NCBI GenBank assembly: GCA_023375785.1
Contig: SZWC01003571.1
Location: forward strand, 6,833-50,114
Reading direction: 5' to 3'
DNA from: Penium margaritaceum
Lineage: Eukaryota; Streptophyta; Zygnematophyceae; Desmidiales; Peniaceae
Length of the DNA stretch: 43,282 bases
Of this stretch, positions 21,140 to 31,325 are shown piece after piece. How positions within the stretch are numbered: the first letter of the stretch is position 1; each line of letters starts with the position of its first letter. Both the position numbers and the translations under genes were made by a program. The notes under the pieces were generated by a model. The model saw nothing but the letters and a program-made list of their open reading frames with translations, made no database searches and was not told where the DNA came from.

Positions 21140-21175
21140 ATCTGCCGGGCCGGGCTACCGCGGGGCCCAACAGAT
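21140..21175. repeat. GGGCCC stem-loop, array unit 3
   Basis: ATCTGCCGGGCCG and GGGCCCAACAGAT flank the ten-base loop GGCTACCGCG (21153-21162). Confidence 0.85.
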
Positions 21176-21200
21176 GCCCAGGTAAGTAAGAAATAAAACC

Positions 21201-21229
21201 CAAACCCCCTAGTTCAACTAGGGGGTTTG
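21201..21229. repeat. Perfect 14-bp palindrome of the array
   Basis: CAAACCCCCTAGTT (21201-21214) and AACTAGGGGGTTTG (21216-21229) are exact inverse complements around a single C. This is the best-preserved example of the first stem-loop of the ~146-bp unit. Confidence 0.95.
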
Positions 21230-21451
21230 TCGGAAATTGGGGGGAGGGGGGGTTTGCGAGATGCGGTACACCCTGTCGCGAGTTTTGGAGTCCGCACTTG
21301 CGACTTCCAACACTTGTGACAGGGTTACTTCTGACATCGGCGATGCGAGTGTCAGCGTCATCCACTTTGCCCTCGAATTTGGTAAAGTCCGACTTTGAGG
21401 GCATGAGTACAGTTGTCCTTTTTTTCCGTTTTCTCTCACACAACAAAAATC

Positions 21452-21586
21452 ATGGGCACCGTTGTCATGTAGTTTTCCACTACGGACAGAGTCGTCTTTC
21501 CGTTTTCTACTCTGGACACCACTGTCGGTTCGTTTCCAACTATGGACACGCCAGATCTATCGGCCAAAACGATGGGCACCGGAGCA
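21452..21586 (+). repeat. Five-times-30-bp repeat element, copy 3
   Basis: Units start at 21452, 21482, 21512, 21542 and 21572, exactly 30 bases apart, with the conserved final unit CAAAACGATGGGCACCGG. The minus frame is open and gives VSIVGNEPTV, VSRVENGKTT and LSVVENYMTT. The flank to the left (21280-21440) shares the TTTGGAGTCCGCACTTGCGA and GACTTTGAGGGCA blocks with copy 4. Confidence 0.9.
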
Positions 21587-21698
21587 TTTGTGCCCAAAAA
21601 TAAAACACAAACCCCCGTGGTGTAACTAGGGGGTTTGTCGGATAATGGGGGGGGGGGGGTTTGCGTCATGTAGCACACGCGGTGATGAAATAAAAGGG

Positions 21699-21734
21699 AT
21701 CTGCTGGGCTCCATTACCGCGGGGCCCGGCAGGT
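21699..21734. repeat. GGGCCC stem-loop, array unit 5
   Basis: ATCTGCTGGGCTC and GGGCCCGGCAGGT flank the ten-base loop CATTACCGCG (21712-21721). Confidence 0.85.
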
Positions 21735-21847
21735 ACCAGGGCAAGTAAAAAAATGAAACCCAAATCCCCCTGTTCAACTAGGGGTTTGCCGGATATTGGG
21801 GGGGGGGGGTTGTCACATGTGGCACACACTGTGATAGAAGAAAGGGG

Positions 21848-21883
21848 ATCTGCCGGGCCCCACGGTAGCGAGGCCCGGCCGGT
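21848..21883. repeat. GGGCCC stem-loop, array unit 6, loop inverted
   Basis: ATCTGCCGGGCCC and AGGCCCGGCCGGT flank the ten-base loop CACGGTAGCG (21861-21870). That loop is the exact reverse complement of the unit 1 loop. Confidence 0.9.
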
Positions 21884-21976
21884 GCCCGGCCAAGTAAAAG
21901 TTATAACCCAAACCCCCTAGTTCAACAAGGAGATTTACTCAGAGTTCATGAATTTAGCCTTGCGAACACGCAGGGT

Positions 21977-22002
21977 TTGGAGTTCGCACTTGCGAACTCC
22001 AA
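21977..22002. repeat. Perfect 12-bp stem-loop
   Basis: TTGGAGTTCGCA (21977-21988) pairs with TGCGAACTCCAA (21991-22002) across two bases. A diverged homologue lies at about 21284-21310 ahead of copy 3 of the 30-bp repeats. Confidence 0.95.
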
Positions 22003-22054
22003 CAGTTGCAACATGGTGACTTATAACATCAGTAGGCCAGTGTCAGAAGTCGCT

Positions 22055-22100
22055 GACTTTGCTCTCAAAGTCGGTGAAGTTTGACTTTGAGAGCAAAGTC
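22055..22100. repeat. Perfect 18-bp stem-loop
   Basis: GACTTTGCTCTCAAAGTC (22055-22072) is the exact inverse complement of GACTTTGAGAGCAAAGTC (22083-22100), with a ten-base loop GGTGAAGTTT. The homologous place in copy 3 (about 21358-21398) keeps a shorter, imperfect stem. Confidence 0.95.
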
Positions 22101-22153
22101 TGACTTGGATACAGATGTCATATTTTTCCGTTTTTGCTCGCACAATGAACAGC

Positions 22154-22289
22154 ATGAATACCACTGTCATTTCGTTTTTAACTTTGGACACTGCTGACTT
22201 CTTCATTTCAAATTTGGACATTGCCGTCTTTCTCCTTTTCGACTATGGACACCGCTGATGTATGGACCCAAACAATGGGCACCGGTGTA
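22154..22289 (+). repeat. Five-times-30-bp repeat element, copy 4
   Basis: Units start at 22154, 22184, 22214, 22245 and 22275, so one spacing is 31 (a single inserted base) and the others 30. This copy was the target of the large LTR element, whose TTTTG target duplication begins at 22290. Confidence 0.9.
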
Positions 22290-22294
22290 TTTTG

Positions 22295-23117
22295 TTTCAA
22301 GATTTGCGGAAGGTGGATGGGTGAAACTGGACTGAAATCTGGAAGGGCAAGGCTTGACAGTGGAATCTGAAATATATGTAAGAATTTTTCGAATACATGA
22401 AGAGTTCCCTGAACCAGCTGCAGGGATGTAGCCACAAGTATGGACTTGTGGAACCACAGGGCGCTCGCCCTGGATGCCTTGAGACTAGGTCTGGGAAGCT
22501 GACCTGGAGCAGACTGGTCAAACAGCCACTACATTGCACTGAATAAGGTGCAGGCCTTTGTAGGGTTTACGTCCTAAGACACGGGCTTGGAGTGCCAGAG
22601 GCCGAGGCTTGGAGAGGCAGACTCTAGAGGCTTGTGAAGGAATCTGAAGGCACTTGATGATGTCTGAAGAGATTTTGAGGCAGAATGGACTGGATGGACT
22701 GAGCTTGTTAAGTAGCCCTGGGAGGGCCTCCTTGGACGCTCTGGTCTTGGATGTTGTAGGTAGTTGCATAACCACCTGGATGGTTACATAACCACTCAGG
22801 CCAGTTTAAGAGTCACCTGGAAGATGAAGGGTCACTGGCAGCCACTGGAGGTTGAAAATGCATTGGTATCTGAAGGGTTACCAGGAGGTTGTAGGAGGTT
22901 GTACTAAGAAGTTGACCAACTATCCTACAGCTGGAAGCTAAAGGGTCATAGCCTCCAAGGACCTCCAAGTGCATCTCAGATGTTGTAAAGGCAGGGATTT
23001 GAACCTCGCCTCCCTCCACTTAAGGAGGTGAATTTTCCATCCCTCGAAAGTAGATAAATTACACCACAAGATGTATTTTGGCCAAACCCAGCCACTGAAA
23101 CTGGGCAAATTACAACA
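22295..23117 (-). repeat. 3' LTR of the non-autonomous element
   Basis: It aligns over its whole length with 32642-33475, for example CAAGATTTGCGGAAGG at the left end and GATAAATT(A/G)CACCACAAG near the right. On the element strand it starts TGTTGTAATTTGCCC. The opposite end, TGTCAAG in the 5' LTR, here reads TTTCAAG. Both copies contain GGTTCAAATCC (minus; 22995-23005 here), close to the tRNA B-box consensus GGTTCGANTCC. Confidence 0.9.
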
Positions 23118-23126
23118 CCCCCCTTC
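23118..23126 (-). other. Polypurine tract
   Basis: On the minus strand GAAGGGGGG directly precedes the LTR start TGTTGTAA. This is the expected position and composition for plus-strand DNA priming. Confidence 0.8.
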
Positions 23127-24329
23127 AGTTGATGATGGCCGGTGTCGTAAATGGTCCACATAGAAATTGTAGGAGGGTATTTGACTTGAAGCCGCATGAT
23201 GTAGCAGTGTTTCTGCAGATGATGGTACTTTCGTAATGGTTGTTGGAGAAGTGGCTTAGTCCACGTCTGGAATGTTGATGAAGCGCAGATGGGGTCGTCC
23301 GGAGATTCTCCTTCATGTCGAACTGGCGATTTGTCCCATCGTGGCTAGTTTGCAGCCGCAAAATCCGCGAGTGCAAAGTTGCTCGCTCGGCGCATCCTCC
23401 TCACCCCCTCTCGCTATCCGCGAACATTACGGTCCTCGCAGTATTTACGTGAAACTGCAAGGCTTGCAGTTTATGCAAAAACTACGATGGAGGGGGAGGG
23501 AAGCAACCTCACTTGAGCGAGGCTCAAGCGACCGGTCCACCGGTCGCCAGCGAGCGGGCGGTCGAGCGGGGCCGTCAATCCCCGGCCGCCCGCTGGCCGG
23601 CGGTTGCTCGCAACGGCCAGATGAGGTGCGGTCGTGCAGGGGAGGTTTGAGCAAACTTCCCCGTTGACCAGGAAAGACGAGGACCGTGTCGCTTAGAAGT
23701 TGCAGTCCCGTAACGGTGTAGTCATCAGGGAAGTTAACAGAAACGCCCCTGTCGCTGGAGAAAAATTTGGAAAGTTGCCAGGTCATTGCTGAAGAGCCCG
23801 AAGTTCGTTTTGAGGGAGACTTATTGCAGTTTTGAGAGAGGAGTCGCCACCAATCTCCACCACAGAGGACCAAGAGGCTCCCACATCTCCTCTATGGGTG
23901 TTAAAGGCTGAGTTGAGTCCTCTATCCCCACTATAAATGCCAGAAAGTGTGGCATTACTATGTTAGCACCGGAAGGTGCATTCTTCAGACGTAGTGCCCA
24001 TCGTTTCGGCCTTAGAACAATAGAGAAACTTTTTCAACACCACACAAGGTGGTGAGAAATATCTCCGGCCTCCACTGACGATGGTGAAGCATTGCCGAAA
24101 TAACCAAATGGCTTTGGAAGGTCACAACAGAATTCTTGACGGCTTGAAATCTTTGAGGTAAAGCGTGAAGAGCGTCTTCGTGACACGCTCGGCTTTTTAT
24201 GATCAATGCTCCGTTGGGAACATGTTGTGGCTGATGATCTCTCCTGCTCTTGTCCACTTGAAATGGTTGTTGGTGGCGATGCAGGAGCATCCGTCGGCGA
24301 TGGGGAGCCGTCCCCCACAACAGTTTTGC
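23127..24329 (-). other. 3' untranslated body of the non-autonomous element
   Basis: No recognisable protein. About 23525-23610 is very GC-rich with inverted arms around GCCAGCGAGCGGGCGG and CCGCCCGCTGGC, able to form a stem-loop. The remainder has short frames without family resemblance. Confidence 0.5.
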
Positions 24330-25292
24330 TCACCGTGCCAAAGGGAAAACTGGTAAGTGTTGTACGAATGTCTCGAATGATTGCGTCAGTACTAGCTTAG
24401 CTTCGTCAGCTAGTCTTGAAGAATCTGTCGTAGTGATTTCTGTTGCATCCATGGACAAATCGTCTCCCCTTCTGGCTTCATCAGCCAACATTGTACAAGA
24501 GAAGGTTGTTTTAGTTGATGGAGAAAGAGCTTTACACTCTTTTTTTGTATCCGCTAGTAGCGTCGTTGCGGTTGACGTGGAAAGATCTTTGTAAACTTCT
24601 TTTTCGGCTTCAACAGCTGGTAGCGTAGTTGGAGTTGATACATAAAGAGCTTCATGCTCTTCTGTTCCAGCCTTGTCAGCGAGCAGTGTAGGAGCGGTTG
24701 ACACAGATAGAACTTCATGCTCTTCTGTTCCATCTTTGTCTGCTGAAAATGTAGTTGTGGTTGATGCGAAAAAGGACTTCACGCTGTATAGTTCCAATTT
24801 AGTCAGCTGGCATCGTGTATGACGTAGCAATGCCTCCTATCTCTGTTAGAGGATGTGCTGCTTCTCCAGCTTTGTCAGCTGGCATTGTATATGATGGAGT
24901 GGATGATTCCACTCCTTGTGCCTGCCGTTTTGCTTGTTCCTAAAGGATTCTGATGTGAGCCTCAAACTTGAGGCGAAGCTTCTGGAGCCGTTGGGAGAAA
25001 AGCGATTGGAGTGCAGAGACATCCACAGTTTGCTGTACACCTTGGGTGTGTAGGCTTGTGGTGAAAGCCTGGTAAAACGTTGCAGTACTGTCTGCTGCCG
25101 TTGTAGATGAGTCTGCTGCCATTCCAGCTTTGTCAGTTGGCTCTGTGTAGAAATCTGCAACTGTGTTCACTGCCATTCCGGACAAATCTCCTGCCGCTCC
25201 AGCTTCGTCAGCTGGCTGTGTGTAGAATTGTGTAGCTGTGTCCGCCACCGTTGTGGACAAATCTGCTGTTGCCCCAGTTTTGTTAGCTGGTA
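24330..25292 (-). pseudogene. Repeat-protein ORF of the non-autonomous element, 3' part
   Basis: Minus frames at 24940-25292 and 24330-24830 encode tandem repeats. The first set has a 25-residue period with LSTTVADTATQFYTQPADEA, LSGMAVNTVADFYTEPTDKA and SSTTAADSTATFYQ. Then comes a segment with SALQSLFSQRLQKLRLKFEA, probably helical. The second set has a period near 21 residues with LADKAGTEEHEALYVSTPTT and relatives. Frames are broken between the sets. I know no family for it. The upstream part of the same frame lies at 32308-32579, beyond the copia insertion. Confidence 0.6.
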
Positions 25293-25297
25293 CTATG

Positions 25298-26272
25298 TGT
25301 TGAAACTTGCCCTTGTGCATGCCCAAGTGCGACGCCAGAAGGCGCCGACGAGCAACCAGAGAGAGGAAATTCCTCGTGGAAGGAGCTGGAGACTCAAGGA
25401 TTGCTCGTTTCCTCAAATGCAGGATTGCCTCTAAAATTGGACGAGTCGAATCCGGTGGAAGTTGTTTCACCGGAATCGGACTAGTAACGAGGGAGATATG
25501 GGCTTCCAAAGTTGGGGTGTGCGCGGCAGTTCTGGGAGCCGGCCGCGGTTCAACTTCCGGTGAATAATTGACCGGAACGAGTAACAAAATGCCATCTAAG
25601 GATTGTTCTCCGGAAAATATGCAGAGGCGTCCGGTGGATGATCCGCCGGATTTTAGGACTGCAGTTTGTTACTGAGGGACTTCGCCAAATCTCTGGCTCG
25701 GCGTCCGAAACTCAGAAGTGCATTTTGTTACTCGGGGACTTGGTCAAAATTCCGACTAGAGGTCCGCGAACAGGTTTCGACCCACATCAATCCCCATCAC
25801 CAAACTCGATGATTAACTCATCGAAACAGACCATAAAGGTGTGAGGGGTGTCGCTTGTATGCGTAGGGACATCTGTGCATGCGGAATGGCATTTTGACGG
25901 GTCCTTGATGTGTGAGGGCGCTTCGGCGGGCGACGTGGTGCGTGCCGCCAACTGAGCGGCTGGTTTGGGATGCTGCACTTTGACTAACGTAGCGGGAGCT
26001 ATGGTTATCCGAATGTCGCACGGTTTGGTGCGTTGGAGAGCTCATGACTAGCCCTACACCTGTTGAGATCATGTCCATGTTCAAAAACTAATGCAAAATC
26101 GCGTTCTTCCCTTCAGAAAAGTGACTGTATTGTATTTGTCTTCTACTGCCAAAAACATAGCGCGAGGCAACCAGAAAGCTCACGCTTATACTCAGAATCA
26201 CCCGCACAAAACACAGGCATGAACACGGAGGACCCACCACGCCACGTTGGAACCACACCCCGGTTTCTTACA
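25298..26272 (+). repeat. 5' LTR of the copia element
   Basis: 975 bases, starting TGTTGAAACTTGCC and ending CCGGTTTCTTACA. It aligns along its full length with 31326-32302 (for example GAGAGAGGAAATTCCTCGTGG and GACCCACATCAATCCCCATC). I could not recognise the primer site in the bases after it (AAGGGTTTTGGGCCC). Confidence 0.95.
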
Positions 26273-26312
26273 AAGGGTTTTGGGCCCACGATGGCCCTGA
26301 CCAGTCTACAAA

Positions 26313-27924
26313 TTGTTCACAGCTTTCGCGGCGGACGGGATTGTCGTCGGGGACGACATCGTCGTCAAACCCTTAGGTCCCGGAGTTGAAGACTGCGCAA
26401 TGGCGCAGAAGGAGATGCACGCCATCCAGAAGTATGCGGGCGGCCCTGGCTTTGGGCTATGGAGGTGGAACTTTGAGATCCACCTCGCGCATAAGGGTGT
26501 GTTGCAGGTCATGTTGGGAACCGAAGTCCTCGACGAAGCGACAGCGACGGAAGCGCAAAAGGAGGCCTTTGCAAAGAAAAACATGGAGGCGCTCATGATG
26601 CTGGTGTCCGGGACGGCTGAGTCGCAGTGGGGCTACTTCCAAGGCTGCAAGCTAGCAGCCGAGGCTTGGCAAAAACGTTGTACCATCCATCAATCCAAGT
26701 CGCTGGCGAACAAAATATTTTCCATGAAGCGACATCGAATGGTGAGAATCGAGGAGGGAGATGATGTCATCTTCGCCATGCAGCAGATTGAGTCGCTCGC
26801 CTCACAATCCAAGGACGTGGGGTGGAAGATCGACACGCAACTGCAGGCGATGGCCATCCTCATGACCCTTCCTGACAGTTGGAGCCCTCTAAAAACTTTC
26901 TTGGGAGGATGGGCACAGGACAAGCTCACAATTGGCGTGGTCGCAGAGTACATCCGGAACAAGGTGCAACGACGGAGCTGCGGAGAGTCATCGTCTTCCT
27001 CATTAGCCCTCGTCACCAAAATGCGTGGTGGCGGAAGTGGGGGCAAGGGAGGTGGCGGACATGGCAGCGGTAAGAAGGGCGCCAAGAAGGATGCATGCCG
27101 CAACTGCAGCAAGGAGAGCCACTGGGCTCGCGAGTGCACCAAGGATGCAAAGGCCGGCGGCAAGGACGCCAAAGGCAAGAGTGCGCTCCTCAATGGCACT
27201 CAGAACCACTACCTGAAGAAGGTTAACCGGCGATTCCTTGACTCCGGAGCCGAAGAGCGCACCCAAGTTGAGAAGGTCGGGTTCATCAACTATACCAAGT
27301 CCAGCAAGTCCATGGTGGTCACGAACGACAAGGTCAAGCCGGCGGCTGGCCAAGGAGACGTGGACGTGGAGGTAGTGGTTGGTGGGAAGCGGGTGCAGCG
27401 CGTGATCAAGAACGTGCAGCACGTACATGGCTTGGCTGACATCCTAAGTGACAGCCACTTGATGGACAAGGGATACGAGGTGCTCTTCAGGAGAAGAGGG
27501 ACAGTCGTGCGGAAGGACGGTGGCGGCAAGACCGTGCTAGAGGCTAAGCGCAAGGGAGGAATCTACATCGCGGAGACCAAGGTGATCCCCGCGGCGATAG
27601 ATTCAATATATTCGCAGGAATGCACCGTCAACCTGGCCAAGGGAGGGGGAGCTGATTTGGAGCTTTGGCACCGACGACTGGGGCATTCCTCACTCGCAGC
27701 CATGAAGGAGATGGCGAAGCGCGAGCTGGTACGCGGCCTCATCATCAAAGGTGCGGAAGAGGCAATAGATGCAGCAAAGCACAAAAAGTGCGAGCCTTGC
27801 ATTCTGGGCAATACATGGCGCAAACCGTTCAACGAGAACATGAATCGTGCCTCGGACCTGCTGGAGGTCGTGCACAACGACGTGTGCGGACCATTCAAGA
27901 CGGTTTCAAAGAGCGGCGCGCGTT
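26313..27924 (+). pseudogene. Copia Gag, protease and start of integrase
   Basis: One open frame. The start may be ATG 26313 or 26400 (MAQKEMHAIQKYAGG). Residues are counted from 26313. The Gag capsid-like region (UBN2 type) occupies about 30-210. The zinc knuckle CRNCSKESHWAREC at 262-275 has standard C-x2-C-x4-H-x4-C spacing. The protease active site FLDSGAEE has its Asp near residue 310. The integrase N-terminal motif LWHRRLGHSSLAAMKEM is near 452, with Cys pair KKCEPCILG near 490. The first integrase Asp lies in VVHNDVCGPF near 523. The frame is cut at RYF by the solo LTR at 27930. It is otherwise intact here. Confidence 0.9.
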
Positions 27925-27929
27925 ACTTT

Positions 27930-28547
27930 TGTCGGAATATCTCTATGAAACAGACTCAGTGCAGAAGTACAGTCTGAGAAAATCCCTTCTCAATAATGGT
28001 TCAGGTCTCATCACCGAATCACCTTGACCAACGGGTCTCTGGCCATCTGACCGTTCGGACCCCACTGTCAAGTTATCCCCTAATAAAGTGACATCTGTCA
28101 CTCGCGTCCGGCTAGCGGAAAGAAGCCGTTAGATAGTACTATTTGTCCTGTTCTGACACTTTTATACCAAGGGTGTTCATGCCCTCGAGTTAACCAGAAC
28201 AGTTATACTCATCCTGTTCCCTTTGGTTTCACGGCTTTGCCGCCGTGTCTTCGCTCTGTCCATTCCTCCCATTCTTTGTCTTCGCCAGCCCCTCTCAACG
28301 CTTCGCTCCGTCACTCTTGCTCCTTCGCTCAGCTTTCATACTCCGCCAACCATCACTCACCTCACCAGCACTCTCTCTCACATCAACCTGTCCACCTCTG
28401 CTACCTCGCGTCTCAGCTCCTATCAGCCTCCGCGGCTAACTTCTCGCACCGTTCTCGGTTATGTCACTCTGCTGACGTACTCCTGCTTGTCCTAACGCTT
28501 CTGCCTGCTTCTGCCGCAGCTTTTCTTGTGCCTACATTCTTCTGACA
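27930..28547 (+). repeat. Solo LTR inserted in the copia integrase
   Basis: 618 bases starting TGTCGGAATATC and ending TTCTTCTGACA, flanked by the exact target duplication ACTTT (27925-27929 and 28548-28552). Removing it with one ACTTT joins GARYF to VTFIDDYSRKLYVYF, the expected integrase sequence. No internal element remains, so recombination between two LTRs must have removed it. An inverted relative lies at 42130-42720. Confidence 0.95.
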
Positions 28548-28552
28548 ACTTT

Positions 28553-29550
28553 GTCACCTTCATCGATGACTATAGCAGAAAACTCTACGTATACTTCATG
28601 AAGCAGAAAGGCAAGGTCCTGGACCAGCCGAAGGAGTATGCCACCGTGGTGGATAGGCAGACTGGCCGGAAGGTCAGAGCGCTACGCAGCGACAACGACG
28701 GAAAGTACGTGGGCTGTAGCGGGTGGATGAAGAAGTAGGACAAAATGGAAACAAAAAATGCCGTATTGGTCTCAGTCAAATGGCGTGGCTGAGCGGGCGA
28801 ACAAGATACCGCTGAACATGGTACGGATAATGTTGGTGGATGCGGAATTACCGCGAAGCTTGTGGGCGGAAGCTATGCGTACGACGAACTACACCATTAA
28901 CCTCACTTGTACAGCGGTGCTGTTGGGGAAGTGCGGCTGGAAGACACCGCATGGAGTTTGGAGCGGGCGCAAGCCAAGTGTGGCACACCTAAAAGTGTTC
29001 GGGTGCAAGGCGCACACAGTGGTGCAAGTTGCACAGAGGCGCGACAGCAAGCTGGAGGAGCGGGCAAATTCGTATCTCTTCCTTGGCTATGAGAGTGCGC
29101 ATAAGGCCTACAGGCTATACGACATGCGCAAGGGGGAGATAATCCGCAGCCGAGACAACGAGTTTGACAAGGAGCAGAGCTACATCAGCAGCAACGACGT
29201 GGGCGTGGTGGACTCCCCAAAGATGGGGGAGTGGTTCGAGCTCCTTGACTACGAGAAGGAGCCGGCGGACGCTGTAGCTGAGGATGCGACATCAAAGCGT
29301 GACGGTACACCAGTCGTGGCAGCCAAAGCGGAGGACTTCGATGACGATCAAGCTGATGAGGAGATTCACCAGAAGGATCCAGCGGATGAGGCACCAAGGG
29401 TGCCAAGGCGCGTACTCCCAGCAGAGTGTGTAATGAGCGTTGGTGGAAAATCCACTGGACGCGACGTCCGTCCGGGCAATGTTTCGCCGGAGCGAGAGAG
29501 ATCCTCGGGGAGCCGTCTGGTCCACGATGAACCGGAGCTTGTGGAGTCAT
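28553..29550 (+). pseudogene. Copia integrase, C-terminal part
   Basis: DDE integrase. After the solo LTR: VTFIDDYSRKLYVYFMKQKG, then LRSDNDGKYV with the second catalytic Asp. A stop follows WMKK at about 28736. After a frameshift the open frame 28758-29552 has PYWSQSNGVAERANK with the catalytic Glu, LPRSLWAEAMRTTNYTINL, VFGCKAHTVVQV and FLGYESAHKAYRLYD. The last two are family blocks before a variable acidic linker. All three catalytic residues are present, but the frame is broken by the solo LTR, a stop and a shift. Confidence 0.9.
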
Positions 29551-31260
29551 AGGGATCGCAGCAGAGTGACGATGCGCCACCAAAACTATCGCACCACAGC
29601 GGGAGGCAGCGGAAAGCTGGGAAGCACTTCGACGCAAGCACCGGTCGATGGATTGGCATGACGCGGTGCATGCCGGCTGCATCAACGGAGCCAACTACCG
29701 TGCAAGAGGCGCTTGCATGACCCAAAGGGGATCAATGGGATGCAGCCATCAAATCAAAGCTGGCGTCCATCACGGAAAATGATACATGGGAGTTGGTCGA
29801 CAAGTCAAAAGATGCCAATGTCATCGGCTCAAAGTGGGTCTTCAAGACCAAGTTCACAAAGAAGGTGTGGTTGACAAGTACAAGGTGCATCTGGTGGCGA
29901 AAGGTTACGCACAGCGTAAAGGGGAGCACTACGATGAGACGTTTGCTCCCGTTGCCAAGTTCACAAGCATCCGGGCGATCCTTGCGGTGGCGGCCGCGAA
30001 GGACATGGAGCTCCACCAAATGGACCTAAAGACGGCCTTCCTCAACGGCATCATAGACAAAGAGATCTACATGGAGGTGCCGGATGGGGTAGAGGCGCCG
30101 GAGGGCAAGGTGTGCAAGCTGCGGAAGTCCTTGTACAGGCTAAAACATTTGCCGAGATGCTGGTACCAGCAGATGGACAACTTCATGGCACAACTCGGGT
30201 TCAAGTGCTGTGAGGCGGATCATAGTGTGTATGTGCGATGCAACAAGAAGCTCCATCAGATTGTGGCACTCTACGTGGACGATCTGATCTTGTACTCCTC
30301 TGACCTATCGAGCCTACAGCAGCTGAAAGAGCAGCTAAACACTAGGTTCCAGATATCGGACATGGGAGAGTTGGAGTTCTACCTCGGGGTGAGCATTACG
30401 CGGGACTGGAGGATGCGCACACTTGAGCTCGGACAAGCCAGATACGTGGCCGAGGTACTGAAGCGGTGCGGCATGGAGGACTGCAAACCAGCATGCTGTC
30501 CTGTCTCCACGACCCGTGAACTGAGTGTGGCAATGGCGCCGCAGACAAAAGAAGAGCTGGAGGATATGGCAGGGGTGCCCTACCAATCGGCGGTGGGCAG
30601 TCTCGTGCATGCCATGGTGGCAACTCGACCAGACCTGGCCTACGCGGTGGGCCAAGTGAGCAGGTACGTGGCCGATCCAGGGCCACTACACTTGCAGGCG
30701 GTCAAGCGCATCCTCCGCTACCTGCAGGCGACACGGCATGCGCGCTTGAGGTTCAACGGCAAGGGGCAGGCGGACCCTTTGCGTCTGGTCTGCTACACGG
30801 ATGCAGGCTACGCTGGCGATGTGGGCAAGTGGAAGTCCACATCCGGTTATGTGCTCTTCCTCGCTAGTGTAGCGGTCTCGTGGTGCAGCAGAAAGCAAGA
30901 CTGTGTCGCCACCCCCATAGTGGAAGCAGAGTATATCATGCTGGCCGAGGCAATCAAGGAGGCGGTGTGGCTCCGAAAGTTGCTGGGGGAGCTGGGCATG
31001 CCGCAAGAGGAGCCTACGGTGGTGCAAGAGGTCAACACCGGCTCAATATCGCAAACCAATAACCCAACGTAGCATAGGAGGACGAAGCACATCGCCGTGC
31101 GTTATTACTATGTACGGGACATGGTTGAAAAAGGGTAGGTGGTGCTGCAGCACTGCAGCACGCACAACATGCTTGCGGATTGCTTGACCAAAGCGCAACC
31201 CGTCGACCGGCACGCATTGAGCGTGGCCAGACTTGGGATGACCAGCTATGATGGGCTAGA
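29551..31260 (+). pseudogene. Copia reverse transcriptase and RNase H
   Basis: TAG at 29551 and TGA near 29717 interrupt the linker frame, and a frameshift lies near 29860 after VIGSKWVFKTKF. The long open frame to 31072 shows YDETFAPVAKFTSIRAILAV, MDLKTAFLNGIIDKEIYMEV and intact YVDD (30272-30283). It also has LYRLKHLPRCWYQQMD (usual K of LKQ lost), and DMGELEFYLGVSI. RNase H follows with YTDAGYAGDVGKWKSTSGYV and EAEYIMLAEAIKEAVWLRKL. After another frameshift RRTKHIAVRYYYVRDMVEKG ends in a stop near 31136, then THNMLADCLTKAQPV to about 31280. The polymerase active site is intact although the reading frame is not. Confidence 0.9.
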
Positions 31261-31313
31261 GGGCGCAGCAAAAGAGGAGTGAGAGCAAGCAGGAGCAGTG
31301 GGCATGGCAGGTG

Positions 31314-31325
31314 CAAGGGGGGGAA
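31314..31325 (+). other. Polypurine tract of the copia element
   Basis: AAGGGGGGGAA lies directly before the 3' LTR start TGTTGAAG at 31326. Confidence 0.85.

Larger units (their letters stand above)
20490..21910 (+). repeat. Tandem array of a ~146-bp unit with two stem-loops
   Basis: Each unit holds, in order, a palindrome of the type CCCCCTAGTTCAACTAGGGG, then TTTGTCGGATATT and a run of 7-13 G. Next comes a block with GAGATG and GTGATAGAAGAAAGG, a GGGCCC stem-loop, and GCCCGGGCAAGTAAAAA. ACTAGGGG occurs at about 20924, 21072, 21216, 21625 and 21775, so adjacent units are 144-150 bases apart. The first unit (20490-20590) has only a remnant of the palindrome. The array is interrupted by five-times-30-bp elements at about 20600-20905 (reverse) and 21275-21605 (forward). 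Long plus-strand frames across the array (for example PRYRGARQVPGQVK) are repeat translations in my reading. Confidence 0.9.

Noticed and set aside
20529..21185. 218-codon plus-strand ORF with RYRGARQVPGQVK repeats
   Set aside because: It spans unrelated repeat blocks (hairpin array and a reversed five-times-30-bp copy) and is best explained as repeat translation, although the ten-residue part is discussed as a finding.
22940..23080. A true tRNA gene in the LTR
   Set aside because: There is only a B-box-like word and a weak acceptor-like pairing. No anticodon arm or A-box fits, so it is not called as a tRNA gene.
26273..26300. Primer-binding site of the copia element
   Set aside because: The bases after the 5' LTR (AAGGGTTTTGGGCCC) do not match the initiator-Met site or another tRNA end that I can name.
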